NCBI GenBank assembly: GCA_005518185.1 | Contig: RKSN01000004.1 | Span: 1-64,000 of the forward strand | Origin: Chakrabartia godavariana | GTDB taxonomy: Bacteria > Pseudomonadota > Alphaproteobacteria > Sphingomonadales > Sphingomonadaceae | Reading direction: 5' to 3' | DNA: 64,000 nt | In this document: one piece after another, positions 8,497 through 17,263 of the stretch | Layout: every line of letters begins with the position of its first letter | Position numbering within the stretch: position 1 is the stretch's first letter | Program-made: the position numbers and the translations under genes | The notes under the pieces: model-generated | Database searches by the model: none | Told to the model about the DNA's origin: nothing | What the model saw: only the letters and a program-made list of their open reading frames with translations

Positions 8497-8522
8497 ATGA
8501 GCCGCCCCGAAGGGCGGCTCAT
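8497..8522 (+). terminator. Hairpin terminator after DUF3800 gene
   Basis: A perfect 11-bp stem (ATGAGCCGCCC / GGGCGGCTCAT) with a CGAA tetraloop begins 7 nt after the stop codon. No strong U-run follows. Confidence 0.7.
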
Positions 8523-8798
8523 GAAAAGGTTGAGGGAGAATGGTGGCCGGCAACCAAGGATTTGCGGCCCTGGGTAGCCACGGCGCTCGCCAAACACGCG
8601 GTCGGGACAAGTCGCCTTACAGGTCTCCCTGCAACTCCCACGTACACTACATTGCTGACGTTTTCAAGGTGCGTCTGGACAATCGTGTCCGGTACGGGGT
8701 CGATCAGGCTTCATACTGACCAGACATTAATGACTGGTGAGCGTACTGGTTCCACGTACCAAGTCCTGGAAAGTGGTTCGTACCTGCCCCCTACCCGA
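8523..8798. other. Intergenic region with right palindromes
   Basis: About 280 bases without a credible gene. They contain the right copies of the cassette palindromes and several GTACC-like short repeats around 8740-8790. Confidence 0.45.
8677..8739 (-). repeat. Right inverted repeat of the HTH-DUF3800 cassette
   Basis: Read on the minus strand: ACCAGTC, 8 nt, CTGGTC (8719-8739) then GGACACGATTGTCC (8677-8690). Order and spacing of the outer palindrome match the left side at 7271-7312; the gap between the two palindromes differs (about 9 versus 30 nt). Confidence 0.5.
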
Positions 8799-9155
8799 CT
8801 ATCTAGGGCAATCCGCCAATAGCGGAACAAGCTGTGGGTCTAGCGGATATCCGAAACGCTGGGCGATCTCGGCGGCGTGTACGAAGTCGGCCGCGCTGAC
8901 GTGCAGTGAGCGGGAGAGATCCGCAAGCGTCTCGCCCTCGCGCGGCGCCGACAGGGTATGAAGATTCCCATGCGCCTGCGTCACGGCGAACGGCCAGGTC
9001 ATGGCGACGCCGACCACCTGCTCTGCGAGCACGACCAGCGTGTCTCCGGTACTGATGGCCTCGTCGCACTGGACCGCGTCGTAGGCATTACCGGTGCTGG
9101 CAAAGGCGTGGTGGCGCCGGGCGGTGAAGGCGAAGCGTTCACTGTCAGTGAGCAT
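8799..9155 (-). CDS. Conserved hypothetical plasmid protein
   Basis: A 118-aa protein of unknown function, starting MLTDSERFAFTARRHHAF. CCGGAGAACCAAA precedes the ATG at 9155, which is preferred to an upstream in-frame ATG at 9182. Hydrophobic stretch TLVVLAEQVVGVAMTWPF is probably core structure. Lies between hairpins and DUF736. Confidence 0.55.
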   Translation of the reverse strand: MLTDSERFAFTARRHHAFASTGNAYDAVQCDEAISTGDTLVVLAEQVVGVAMTWPFAVTQAHGNLHTLSAPREGETLADLSRSLHVSAADFVHAAEIAQRFGYPLDPQLVPLLADCPR

Positions 9156-9187
9156 TTTGGTTCTCCGGATATCCCCATGCAAATGAA

Positions 9188-9230
9188 GAGGCGGAACGCC
9201 GGGCGGGGGGCAGTGCCGGCGTTCCGCCTC
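9188..9230 (-). terminator. Large GC hairpin
   Basis: A 15-bp perfect stem (arms 9188-9202 and 9216-9230) lies between the DUF736 gene and the gene at 8799. It may stop transcription or act as a structured element when the strand is single-stranded. Confidence 0.5.
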
Positions 9231-9269
9231 AGGCCGCGCGGGGGGCTCATCCGCGGCCTTTGCTCGGGT

Positions 9270-9294
9270 TGCGGGGACCCGCTTGGGGTCCCCG
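9270..9294 (-). terminator. Hairpin after DUF736 gene
   Basis: Perfect stem GCGGGGACCC / GGGTCCCCGC with a 5-nt loop, 24 nt after the DUF736 stop codon on the minus strand. Confidence 0.6.
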
Positions 9295-9317
9295 CCGGTT
9301 GGAGTTGGGATTTCCGA

Positions 9318-9836
9318 TCAGGCGTCGACGAGCGGCGGCAGCGCGCCATCGTGTTCGGCGCCGTCCTTGGCGTTGGCCCGGCCGCGCTTGGCGGGCGGGG
9401 TCGCGGTGCTGTCGCCCAGACCGTCGCCAGCCTGTTCCTCGCTGCGGTCGCCGCCGGTGTCGTCGGCCGGGAACATGTCGCTCTCGCCGTATTCGGACGA
9501 ACCGAGCTGGGTGTTCCGGCGGCGCGGACGCTGCCAGGCCACCGCCATGGTGCCATCCTCACGCGGGAAAGCGGCGATGTAGAGCGGCTGCGCCATCGAC
9601 GGATCGTCGATCTTGCCCTGGTAGAAGCTCTCGCCGGTCGAGTTCGAGGAGAGCTCGAAGAGCGCGCCGACGATCACCCAGCGGCGCTGGTCGTTGAGCG
9701 CAACGATCTCGTAGCGGGGCGCGCGGGGGTTGCTGGAGGTCACCGGCCGCAGGCCGATGGTGCGGGTGATGGTGAGCGTTTCGACAGAGCCGATCAGCTG
9801 GCCGTTGGCGTTCTTGCGGATTTCACCGATGTTCAT
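9318..9836 (-). CDS. DUF736 family protein
   Basis: A 172-aa protein. Residues 1-110 match DUF736, a family of unknown function nearly confined to alphaproteobacterial plasmids: MNIGEIRKNANGQLIGSVETLTI, RYEIVALNDQRRWVIVGALFE, SFYQGKIDDPSMAQPLYIAAFP. The C-terminal 60 residues (from about 113) are a low-complexity, charged tail that is longer than usual for the family. CTAGGAGAACGTCC before the ATG at 9836 fixes the start. Role unknown; small size and single-copy plasmid context suggest a transfer or maintenance accessory. Confidence 0.85.
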   Translation of the reverse strand: MNIGEIRKNANGQLIGSVETLTITRTIGLRPVTSSNPRAPRYEIVALNDQRRWVIVGALFELSSNSTGESFYQGKIDDPSMAQPLYIAAFPREDGTMAVAWQRPRRRNTQLGSSEYGESDMFPADDTGGDRSEEQAGDGLGDSTATPPAKRGRANAKDGAEHDGALPPLVDA

Positions 9837-9896
9837 GGACGTTCTCCTAGGTGGATCGATTGCGACCGAACCCCTTGTCCGGTCACCTTCTTCCCA

Positions 9897-9910
9897 CCCC
9901 CCTTCCCTCC
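9897..9910 (-). promoter_or_regulatory. G-rich leader element (copy 3, variant)
   Basis: Minus-strand GGAGGGAAGGGGGGTGGG ending about 60 nt before the DUF736 ATG. It differs from the other copies by AA in place of A between the G runs. Confidence 0.4.
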
Positions 9911-9927
9911 CGGCCGTTAGGCCGAGC

Positions 9928-9947
9928 CTGCGGGCACTCGCCCGCAG
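9928..9947. terminator. Short GC hairpin
   Basis: CTGCGGGC, ACTC loop, GCCCGCAG. It lies in the divergent region between DUF736 and the CoiA-like gene; direction of action is unclear. Confidence 0.35.
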
Positions 9948-10046
9948 AATTGACGGAAGAGCTTTGCGTGAGCTGGCTGTTGATGGCCCCCCCACGAGTG
10001 ATATGATCACGGCTCAAGTCCTCGTTCGACGAAAAGCGTTCCCGAG

Positions 10047-11981
10047 ATGCAGAGCGGAAATCCCTTTGGCTTCAAAGATCATCAGCCGTTTTCGGGTTTA
10101 TCCGACGAGCTCGTGTATGGAATTTCTGCCGACGGTAGTTCGATTCATATTTCGCAAGCCGTCCGTGGACTGCGCTGCGACTGTCGATGCCCCGCATGCG
10201 AGCAAGTTTTGGTGGCCAAAAAGGGCAAAAAGCAAATCCACCACTTTGCCCATTACAATAACGGCACGGCCTGCGCTCACGTTGCAGAAACGAACGCTCA
10301 CCTATGGGCAAAGGATGTTCTGGAGCGCGTTAAAAGCCTGACCATACCGGCCGTAACTGCCGAACATGGCGGTGTTTCAAAGGTGGTGTCGCCTTCCCAA
10401 ACATACCGATTTGCGCACGCGAGACTGGAGAAGAAGCTCGGTTCGATCGTGCCCGACGTCGTCCTTATCACACAGAATGGAACAGAACTGATCGTCGAAG
10501 TCAGGGTCACCCATCCGTGCGACGACATAAAATTGGAAAAACTTCGCAAGGAGGGCCTTTCGGCAATCGAAATCGATTTGCGCCACTATCGGACTTCCGC
10601 CAACCGCGGTGACGTCGAGCAAGCCCTGCTCTCGAAGGCGCCCCGCGACTGGCTGAGCAACGCCAAGAAGGCGAAGTTTGACGAACAATTGCGGCTCCGT
10701 CTTGCGAACGAGCAGGAGCAAAGAGCGCGTGAGGCCGAAGCGCGCGCCAAACGCGCGGCAGAACTTGAAGCGCAAAAGGCCCGCAGGGAGGAAGAACAAG
10801 CCGAGCGAGATGCGCGGAGGCTCATTCAGTCAGTTCGTACCCTCAAAGGGTTCATCCACGAATTGCCCGATGCCGCCAGCGTCATTATCGCCGCGTTTGA
10901 CGATGTTTCCTGGTCGGACATGCATTCGATCGGCTTTACGGTGAACGATCTGGTGTGGGAAGCCGAGCTAGCCGGAAAGTACCTGACCCACCCGAATGCT
11001 CTCGATTTCCAGAAATACGAGCCGATCACGATCAAGCAGGCTCTGCGATCGATTGCGCACTATATTATCCCGGGATTCCAAGCCGAAATCCGCCCAAGCG
11101 TCCGAGACCGCCTCGGCAGGGTTTTTCCGCGCAAGCGTATTCCTGCAGAGGCCATCGAAGCCTTCTTCGATCATTTGGTGGGGTCTGGCTTTCTGGTGCC
11201 GAACCTTCCTGGCTCCTATCATGTGGATGACGGCTATGCCGCTCGCCTTTCCGAAAAAGTACGGCGCCAGGCGGCGTATGAGCAGCGTCTTGAGACCATA
11301 CGGGCTCGGGTGGCTGTTGTGATTGCTGGTCTACTCACGAGTCATGCCGTCGGCTTCGAAATTGAACGCTGGTTAAGCAACGAATGCCATTTTCTGAAAG
11401 CGTCGCCTGACACCATCTGCCGGCTCGGGGATGCCCGTTTTCGCGAGTTGGACAGGTTGCTTCGTCATATCGAGCTAATGTGCGAGGGCGGCCCAGCAGC
11501 CGAGGAACTTCTCGGCCTCCCGCTTCAAGGCGAAGTCACGCGGGCTCTGAATCGTGAGCGAGACCGTCTTCTTCGGGCAGCCGCCAATCGGCGACAGAGT
11601 CTGACCGAAGCTGCTATTTCTCAATTGGAGGAAGAAGCGCACGCATGGCTTTCCGGGCCATCAGCAGATGACGAGGAACTTACCAGAATCGATCAGGCAG
11701 GCGTGGATGACCTGTCCTATCAGCGTGCGCGCCGAGAGCTCGAAAGGGCGACTGCCCTGCGGCAGGCGGCCGCGCGCTCGCGCAAGGAGGCTCTTGCCTG
11801 CCAAGAGGAACTTAAAGAAGCAGGCGCAAAGCTCATGGATAAGGAACACCTCGATCTGTTCCTCCGTGCTTTCCATCCGGCGCTCGGAAAATCGCCGCTA
11901 ACCCATTGCGTGGACAAGCGTTCACTCAAGGAGTGTCTGGCGCTCCTGTCCCCGACACGACATAGCGGGCGCAGGAGATAG
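10047..11981 (+). CDS. CoiA-like nuclease-domain protein
   Basis: A 644-aa protein. Residues 40-90 form a zinc-binding N-terminal domain like that of competence protein CoiA: LRCDCRCPACEQVLVAKKG, then IHHFAHY and CAHVAETNAHLWAK. Residues 133-165 carry a PD-(D/E)XK-like core, VPDVVL (Asp137) then ELIVEVRVTH (Glu151, with Arg153 where Lys is usual). Residues 230-280 form a charged coiled coil; the rest is helical without a known domain. CoiA-like proteins are thought to be nucleases acting on recombining DNA. It is far longer than CoiA itself. It opens a plus-strand run that includes the SPARDA operon, so a defence role is possible but unproven. Confidence 0.7.
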   Translation: MQSGNPFGFKDHQPFSGLSDELVYGISADGSSIHISQAVRGLRCDCRCPACEQVLVAKKGKKQIHHFAHYNNGTACAHVAETNAHLWAKDVLERVKSLTIPAVTAEHGGVSKVVSPSQTYRFAHARLEKKLGSIVPDVVLITQNGTELIVEVRVTHPCDDIKLEKLRKEGLSAIEIDLRHYRTSANRGDVEQALLSKAPRDWLSNAKKAKFDEQLRLRLANEQEQRAREAEARAKRAAELEAQKARREEEQAERDARRLIQSVRTLKGFIHELPDAASVIIAAFDDVSWSDMHSIGFTVNDLVWEAELAGKYLTHPNALDFQKYEPITIKQALRSIAHYIIPGFQAEIRPSVRDRLGRVFPRKRIPAEAIEAFFDHLVGSGFLVPNLPGSYHVDDGYAARLSEKVRRQAAYEQRLETIRARVAVVIAGLLTSHAVGFEIERWLSNECHFLKASPDTICRLGDARFRELDRLLRHIELMCEGGPAAEELLGLPLQGEVTRALNRERDRLLRAAANRRQSLTEAAISQLEEEAHAWLSGPSADDEELTRIDQAGVDDLSYQRARRELERATALRQAAARSRKEALACQEELKEAGAKLMDKEHLDLFLRAFHPALGKSPLTHCVDKRSLKECLALLSPTRHSGRRR

Positions 11982-12003
11982 ACCCAGTCGCCCGAAGGAT
12001 ACC

Positions 12004-12744
12004 ATGACCCCAAGAATTGCAGAGGACGGCCTTGAGGCGCTCCGGGCTGAATTGAGCCTTTCGGAAGTCATGAGATTGATAGAGCGGACCGCCCGATGGG
12101 TGGACCCGGAGAGTTTCGAGAGGCTGCCGGTTTGGTATCCGGAGCACAGTCGAAGAGGGCTATTTTACAAGAACAACTGGTCCGAACCACAGATGAATCG
12201 CAACCGCCAGACGGGCGTTGCAGTCCATAAGCATGAGGGCAATCTCTATGCTAATAAGGCCCTGACCTATGCTCTGGGCCTTCGCGGCAACGATCGGCCC
12301 AATTGGTCTTGCTGCCACATATGGGGCATCGACGACGCCAGTTACGCGTCTACCAATGTGATCGTCCAAGATGCACGCTACTATTCGTGCGTCGCCAATA
12401 TGGTCCTACTCCCCACCCCCCTGAAGGCTTTTACGGACGTGATGCCGGACGTGAAGGCCATGCTGCGAACTTGCGCATATCACCTGTATGGATGGCGTTG
12501 CGGCCATGAGGCTGTTTCTACTGTGGACGTTGAAAGTCCAGGCCATGACATTGCCTATCCTGAAAGTTGGCCGAATGATGCGCGCAGTTCGCGTCCATTG
12601 GGCATTGTAACTTTTAGCTCATCCATTGGTCGAGATGCGAGTCGCAGATTGGATCGCATTCGCTTTGACCTTCAGAATGCAGGGCCACATTATCCGCGTG
12701 AGCAGGTGATTGCCGTCGCTGCATACTGGAATATGCAGCTTTAG
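12004..12744 (+). CDS. HNH-like hypothetical protein
   Basis: A 246-aa protein. The segment NWSCCHIWGIDD, then VIVQDARYYSCVANMVLLPTPLKAFTD, looks like a variant treble-clef HNH site, with Cys/His at the first knuckle and a conserved Asn before LLPTPLKA. I cannot confirm a family. It follows the CoiA-like gene by 22 nt and precedes the SPARDA operon by 67 nt on the same strand. If it is an HNH nuclease it would add a second nuclease to this island; otherwise function is unknown. Confidence 0.5.
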   Translation: MTPRIAEDGLEALRAELSLSEVMRLIERTARWVDPESFERLPVWYPEHSRRGLFYKNNWSEPQMNRNRQTGVAVHKHEGNLYANKALTYALGLRGNDRPNWSCCHIWGIDDASYASTNVIVQDARYYSCVANMVLLPTPLKAFTDVMPDVKAMLRTCAYHLYGWRCGHEAVSTVDVESPGHDIAYPESWPNDARSSRPLGIVTFSSSIGRDASRRLDRIRFDLQNAGPHYPREQVIAVAAYWNMQL

Positions 12745-12811
12745 GTGGAAAAGGCCGTTGCACTGGCGGAATCCTGCTTTTGCAGGTTCTTAGAATGTTC
12801 TAGTTTAGGCC

Positions 12812-14146
12812 ATGGCCAAGCATCTCACTCCAAACCAGATCATCGGCGAAATTGGCGAGAACGCCGTAAGAGGCCGCTTCCTCTCCATCGGTTTTCAGTT
12901 CGATGGACGCTCAAGGCTTGAAGCCGGGATCGACGGCATCGCCGAGGTGATGGACAACGGGCAACCGATGGCCCGGATGATAGCGGTTCAGGTCAAGTCG
13001 ACGGACAGCGGTCGCTACGTTGCAGAAACCGACGATTCCTTCACCTACCTGCTCAGGCCTCAGGATCTCGATTACTGGAAAGGCTCAAACCTTCCGGTGA
13101 TCGTCGTCTTCTATCGGCGCTCGGATGAAAGCTTTTATTGGAAGGAAGTTTCGCGCGAGCACGATGCCAGCGAGAGGCGTCTGCTGATAAACAAGGGGCT
13201 CGACGTCCTCGACAGCACAACCGTAAATCGCCTTGCCGGTCTTACCGTGCCGAAAGCCGGCTTCGGCTATTACGTGCCGGCTTTGGGCGGCGGTGAAGAA
13301 GCTATCGTCAACATCCTGCCGATCACCCTCCCCAATGAAATTTTCGTCGCTTCAACGCCCTATGACGGCAAGAAGGCGTCAGCCATTTTGCTCGATGGGG
13401 ATGAGCCGGCACGATTTGACTGGGTAATCCAGGGCGGTACTTTCTGGTCTTTCCATGACCCACGGACGTCTTGCTGCCGGGAAATCGTCGATTTGGATCA
13501 AGTAGATGCGATCGACACGGTTGATCTCGCCTTTCATGACGATGTCGATGAGCAAAACCGTTTTAGCTTTTTGCTGCGGCAGACACTGCGGCACCAGACC
13601 CGCAACGATCTCAACTGGAGCAAGAGCAACAAAATCCTCTATTTCAGAGCCCGCGAAGCAGGTGTCGCGCGAAATTTTGCATACGATTCAGCCAAGAAGA
13701 AAACCGATGCAGACGTCGTCAGCGTCACCTTGAGCGATAAAGACACGGGCCGGATTTCCTTTGTGCGGCATCACGCGTTTTCGCCGCGCTTTGAGCTCAT
13801 GGGAGATCAATGGTATCTCATCGTCTCACCGACCTATTATTTCACCACCAACGGCTTCGTTCCCCATTCCCACCCGGCCGCCCTCCTCGCGGGCAAGAAG
13901 CGTCTCGACAAAAGCGCGGCGCTGCGCGGGCAAATGATCATGTGGCATCGTTTTCTCACCGAGGACGAGCGTAGCGCTGAGCGCGACGCAGGCGGTCTTT
14001 TCGGCGTGAGCGTGACGTCCGAGCCGCGGTTGCTTTTCGGAGAGCCGCCCAGTGTGGAGCTTGAGACCCGGGTGCCCGAAGATGGCTGGGGTGGTGGCAA
14101 GAAGAAGGCCGAGTCCGCTGAACAGCAAGAAGGGCTCTTCGCATGA
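12812..14146 (+). CDS. SPARDA effector: DUF4365/DREN nuclease-APAZ protein
   Basis: A 444-aa partner of the short Argonaute. The N-terminal ~150 residues are a DUF4365-type PD-(D/E)XK nuclease: [10 protein letters not shown] (Glu16), [11 protein letters not shown] (Asp41) and IAVQVKST (Gln60-x-Lys62) give the active-site set. The remaining ~290 residues fit the APAZ domain, which pairs with short Argonautes. In known SPARDA systems, guide-directed recognition of target DNA by the Argonaute releases unspecific DNase/RNase activity of this subunit and halts or kills the invaded cell. The gene overlaps the Argonaute gene by 4 nt (ATGA). A 12-bp palindrome TAGAATGTTCTA lies 9 nt before the ATG and may be regulatory. 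The nuclease assignment is firm; the APAZ assignment rests on position, size and partner. Confidence 0.85.
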   Translation: MAKHLTPNQIIGEIGENAVRGRFLSIGFQFDGRSRLEAGIDGIAEVMDNGQPMARMIAVQVKSTDSGRYVAETDDSFTYLLRPQDLDYWKGSNLPVIVVFYRRSDESFYWKEVSREHDASERRLLINKGLDVLDSTTVNRLAGLTVPKAGFGYYVPALGGGEEAIVNILPITLPNEIFVASTPYDGKKASAILLDGDEPARFDWVIQGGTFWSFHDPRTSCCREIVDLDQVDAIDTVDLAFHDDVDEQNRFSFLLRQTLRHQTRNDLNWSKSNKILYFRAREAGVARNFAYDSAKKKTDADVVSVTLSDKDTGRISFVRHHAFSPRFELMGDQWYLIVSPTYYFTTNGFVPHSHPAALLAGKKRLDKSAALRGQMIMWHRFLTEDERSAERDAGGLFGVSVTSEPRLLFGEPPSVELETRVPEDGWGGGKKKAESAEQQEGLFA

Positions 14147-15603
14147 CGACGTTCCCCACGCGCATTTTCAGCGAGCCCGAACTGGAATTTGGCGACCGTC
14201 ATCATCATCCAGATCCACGGCTGGGCCTTGTGGAGGCGGGACCGCTTCAGCCCTTTGTAGGGGAAGTCATCAAGATTGGCATCATCGGGAGTGCCAAGAC
14301 GATCGAGGATACGAAGAAGTTCCTTGAGACGGCATCAAATGGGATCGACGGGAAATCCGAGAAGCATCCCAACATGCACCCGGCTTTTCCAGGACTGGGC
14401 AACCAAAGCCCATATCGCTGCAGGTTCGAAGTCGAAGAGGGAGCGACAGCCGCACTCTCACAAAGCAAACTCGACAAAATTGCGCGAGAGCCGGACCATC
14501 AGCGTGCCGTCGAAATGGCCGTCGATGACATCGTTGCAGAGCTGCAATCGCTCGACGACAGCGGTCATCGACCAAATGTGGCGATCATTGCGTTGCCTGT
14601 ACGCCTGTTGGAACGGGTCTGGAATGCGAAGGTCGATTCTGGCGGCACGACCGAAAAGGACGATAGTAGCGGTACGGACGCACCAAATTTCCGGGGGATG
14701 CTGAAGGCTAAGGCAATGGGCCTGAGCTTCCCCATCCAGATCGTGTGGGAAGATGTCGTCGATGAAAAAGCTTCTATCCCGCAGAAGGTCAAGGAAAGCA
14801 GCGCGCGCAAGATCCAGGACCTGGCTGGTAGAAGCTGGAACCTGATGACAACCCTTTATTACAAGGGAAGTGGCCGGATTCCCTGGCGCCGGATGCCGGT
14901 CGAAGGTGAATACACCTCGTGCTACATTGGAATCAGCTTCTACCGTGAAGCCGGTGGGCAGCAGCTCTTCACCAGCTCAGCGCAAATGTTTGATGAGCGC
15001 GGTCGTGGCTTTGTCCTCAAGGGCAAGCGGGCACACACTGAAAGCCGGGGACGACATCCGTTCATGACGCGCGATGACGCTCGTGAAATCGTGGAAAATG
15101 TCCTCGCGGCCTACAAGACTCATCACAAGAACCTCCCTGCGCGGGTAATCGTACTCAAAACCTCAAGATTCAAAGATGAGGAGGCCGAGGGGATTCTGGA
15201 GGCGCTGGACGCCGCCGGAACCGAGATGCGTGATCTGGTCTGGGTTCAGGAGTCTTATTCGGTCAAGCTTTTGCGGGACGGAAACTATCCCGTGCTTCGA
15301 GGCACCTTCGTCGACCTGAGAGGGAATGGACTGCTCTATACCAACGGGAGCATGCCCTACTATGGCACTTATCCGGGGATGTACGATCCGCGCCCACTGC
15401 TGCTTTGCCCGCACAAGAGCTGTGACAGCACGATTGCTCAACTCGCAGAAGAGGTCTTCTCACTTACCAAAATCAACTGGAATTCCACGCAGATGAATCA
15501 GCGGCTGCCGATCCCGATCCGGGCGGCGCGCAAGGTGGGCGAGGTTCTAAAGTACATGAAAGAAGGGCAGGTCGAGAGTTCCGACTATCGCAAATATATT
15601 TAG
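14143..15603 (+). CDS. Short prokaryotic Argonaute (MID-PIWI)
   Basis: A 486-aa short pAgo with MID and PIWI domains only. The N-terminus ([11 protein letters not shown], then [18 protein letters not shown]) is typical of short pAgos; PIWI follows with [31 protein letters not shown] (260-268), [13 protein letters not shown] (336-348), [19 protein letters not shown] and a C-terminal [29 protein letters not shown]. Where active Argonautes carry the DEDX acids there is Ser at about 265 and Ser/Thr at 340-341, and Arg near the end, so it should bind but not cut. With the DREN-APAZ gene it forms a complete SPARDA operon: guide-loaded sensor plus collateral nuclease. Confidence 0.9.
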   Translation: MTTFPTRIFSEPELEFGDRHHHPDPRLGLVEAGPLQPFVGEVIKIGIIGSAKTIEDTKKFLETASNGIDGKSEKHPNMHPAFPGLGNQSPYRCRFEVEEGATAALSQSKLDKIAREPDHQRAVEMAVDDIVAELQSLDDSGHRPNVAIIALPVRLLERVWNAKVDSGGTTEKDDSSGTDAPNFRGMLKAKAMGLSFPIQIVWEDVVDEKASIPQKVKESSARKIQDLAGRSWNLMTTLYYKGSGRIPWRRMPVEGEYTSCYIGISFYREAGGQQLFTSSAQMFDERGRGFVLKGKRAHTESRGRHPFMTRDDAREIVENVLAAYKTHHKNLPARVIVLKTSRFKDEEAEGILEALDAAGTEMRDLVWVQESYSVKLLRDGNYPVLRGTFVDLRGNGLLYTNGSMPYYGTYPGMYDPRPLLLCPHKSCDSTIAQLAEEVFSLTKINWNSTQMNQRLPIPIRAARKVGEVLKYMKEGQVESSDYRKYI

Positions 15604-15686
15604 GAGGTGATCCTGCCAGGCGCGGCTGCCTTCACATGCGACGGTCTTGAGTCAGTCATGTTGGATTGCAGGCCTTTTTTCTCCTG

Positions 15687-16004
15687 TTAGAGAGCGAATA
15701 GCCTGGCTATCAGCTTGCTTATGGGCCTTCCGGTCCGGTGCGGTATCCTCAGTTTATCCGCCGCAAGTTGGCTCGCAAGGGTTGGTGGAATTTCGGCAAA
15801 GTCACTCGCGATGCCGAGCAATTCAACCGTAGTGCTGATTTCCTGGAAGGCAGTGCCACGCCACATATGCAGTGCTGGCTCGCGGGCATCATCAAGTGTC
15901 CCAAAAACCATAACGAAAAATGTGTCGAGAGCTGGATCCCAGCCCACGGCCACTTCGAACATGTCCGAGTGCCGAGCCAGTGGCTTTAACGAATACCGGC
16001 TCAT
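15687..16004 (-). CDS. Conserved hypothetical protein
   Basis: A 105-aa protein (MSRYSLKPLARHSDMFEVAVGWDPALDTFFVMVFG). The pattern VAVGWDxxLxTFF recurs in small actinobacterial and plasmid proteins of unknown function as far as I recall. It follows the DUF3768 gene by 4 nt on the same strand, so the two form an operon. Confidence 0.55.
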   Translation of the reverse strand: MSRYSLKPLARHSDMFEVAVGWDPALDTFFVMVFGTLDDAREPALHMWRGTAFQEISTTVELLGIASDFAEIPPTLASQLAADKLRIPHRTGRPISKLIARLFAL

Positions 16005-16008
16005 CGGC

Positions 16009-16416
16009 TCACCAATCGCTTGCCAGCATGATCGTCACGACGCGGAAGCTCTGTTGCGCGTCCCATGGGGTGTCCGATCCCCAGGTAAACGTCCCGTCGT
16101 TGGCGTAGACGTCGATCTTCCAGAAGATCTTGTGGCCCTGGAACTCGACCGCGCCAAAGTCACGCTCGCAGTGAGGGTCGTTCCCCGGCTCGATCGGTGT
16201 TTCATTAATCAGCCTGCGCAGCGCGGCCTGACCCAGCATCAGACTGGCTTGCCGGGTGCCTGCGTCTTCGGCGTCGCCAGCAAGGATGTCTGCCAGCGCC
16301 CGGGTGAACACCGTGCGCGAGGTGGCCAACGAACCATTGCGGGCCGCGTCATTGAGCCTAGCGATCTCAGCCGTGTGGTCAGCATCGGCCGGCGTGGGTT
16401 GGGCAAGCTGGATCAT
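16009..16416 (-). CDS. DUF3768 family protein
   Basis: A 135-aa protein whose end matches DUF3768: GAVEFQGHKIFWKIDVYANDG then FRVVTIMLASDW, with an N-terminal IARLNDAARNG. The family is uncharacterised and typical of alphaproteobacterial plasmids. TTGAAAGGAAGAATCC precedes the ATG. The G-rich leader element lies 37 nt upstream of the start. Confidence 0.8.
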   Translation of the reverse strand: MIQLAQPTPADADHTAEIARLNDAARNGSLATSRTVFTRALADILAGDAEDAGTRQASLMLGQAALRRLINETPIEPGNDPHCERDFGAVEFQGHKIFWKIDVYANDGTFTWGSDTPWDAQQSFRVVTIMLASDW

Positions 16417-16452
16417 GGATTCTTCCTTTCAAGATTGATCCTCCGCCGAGTG

Positions 16453-16465
16453 CCCCCTCCCCTCC
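16453..16465 (-). promoter_or_regulatory. G-rich leader element (copy 4)
   Basis: Minus-strand GGAGGGGAGGGGG ending 37 nt before the DUF3768 ATG. Here no upstream minus-strand gene supplies a stop codon, so the motif is not merely a stop-codon context. Confidence 0.45.
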
Positions 16466-16524
16466 GCTGTCCGGTTGACGGGGCCTAAGTGTTCACGCTA
16501 CGTTCTTTTGGAAAGGATTTCGCC

Positions 16525-17013
16525 ATGCCCGCTCCCAGCCACCTCGACCATTTCGATCTCGACATCAGCCTGCGCGATGCGTCGTGCGACGAGAACCTGC
16601 CGCCGGTGCGCCGGGCGGTCGCGGCGCTGTGCATCGGGGTTGGCGTAGATGACGCCTACCTGTCGGTTCGCGAACTGCGAGAGGCGGTGTCGCTCGTGCA
16701 TGAAAATGCGCCCGGCGGACGAGCGAAGCTCGCTGGAATCCTCAGCACGCAGTGCGACGATTTCCAGCGGGCGATCTATTATTGCCTTGCCGGGCGCGGG
16801 GTGGTCGAGATGGCCGAGGCGATGGATTGGCTGCTGACGATCCTCAAGGCCCGCGGCCGCACCGCCGCTTGGCTGAGCCGGTCGCGGGTTCGCCGCAAGG
16901 ACCTCGTTTCGCCCTACGTGGCTGAAGCACCTGACGGGCCGCTCGTGTCGCCAAGCCCTGATTTCGAGTTGGGGCAATCGTGGTTCGTTGAGCGCGGGCC
17001 AGGCACCTACTGA
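16525..17013 (+). CDS. Hypothetical protein
   Basis: A 162-aa, mainly helical protein of unknown function starting MPAPSHLDHFDLDISLRDAS. GGAAAGGATTTCGCC supports the ATG at 16525. It is transcribed opposite to its neighbours and its last 7 bases overlap the end of the convergent gene at 17007. No domain recognised. Confidence 0.55.
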   Translation: MPAPSHLDHFDLDISLRDASCDENLPPVRRAVAALCIGVGVDDAYLSVRELREAVSLVHENAPGGRAKLAGILSTQCDDFQRAIYYCLAGRGVVEMAEAMDWLLTILKARGRTAAWLSRSRVRRKDLVSPYVAEAPDGPLVSPSPDFELGQSWFVERGPGTY

Positions 17014-17240
17014 TCCTCCGGTTCGTCATCGTTGCAGGTGACGACCCGCGAGACGGTGCGCTCTGGTGCCGCCTTGCTCGCCAGCACCACGCGGAAGGGC
17101 TGCAGCGGGTTTCCGGTCTTGACCACGGCGGTGTCGCCCTGGACATGCTCAGCAACCCTGGTGGCAATCCGGTTGGCGTTCTCGATACTGCAGAGGCGCG
17201 CCCGTTTTGACGAGCGCTGAGGCGGGGCGGGTTCGGTCAT
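17007..17240 (-). CDS. Small hypothetical protein
   Basis: A 77-aa basic protein (MTEPAPPQRSSKRARLC...). ATG at 17240 is chosen since coding character starts there; the ribosome binding site is weak. It follows the gene at 17264 by 23 nt, in probable operon. Confidence 0.45.
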   Translation of the reverse strand: MTEPAPPQRSSKRARLCSIENANRIATRVAEHVQGDTAVVKTGNPLQPFRVVLASKAAPERTVSRVVTCNDDEPEDQ

Positions 17241-17263
17241 GGCGCTGCTCGCTCGATGCGGGG

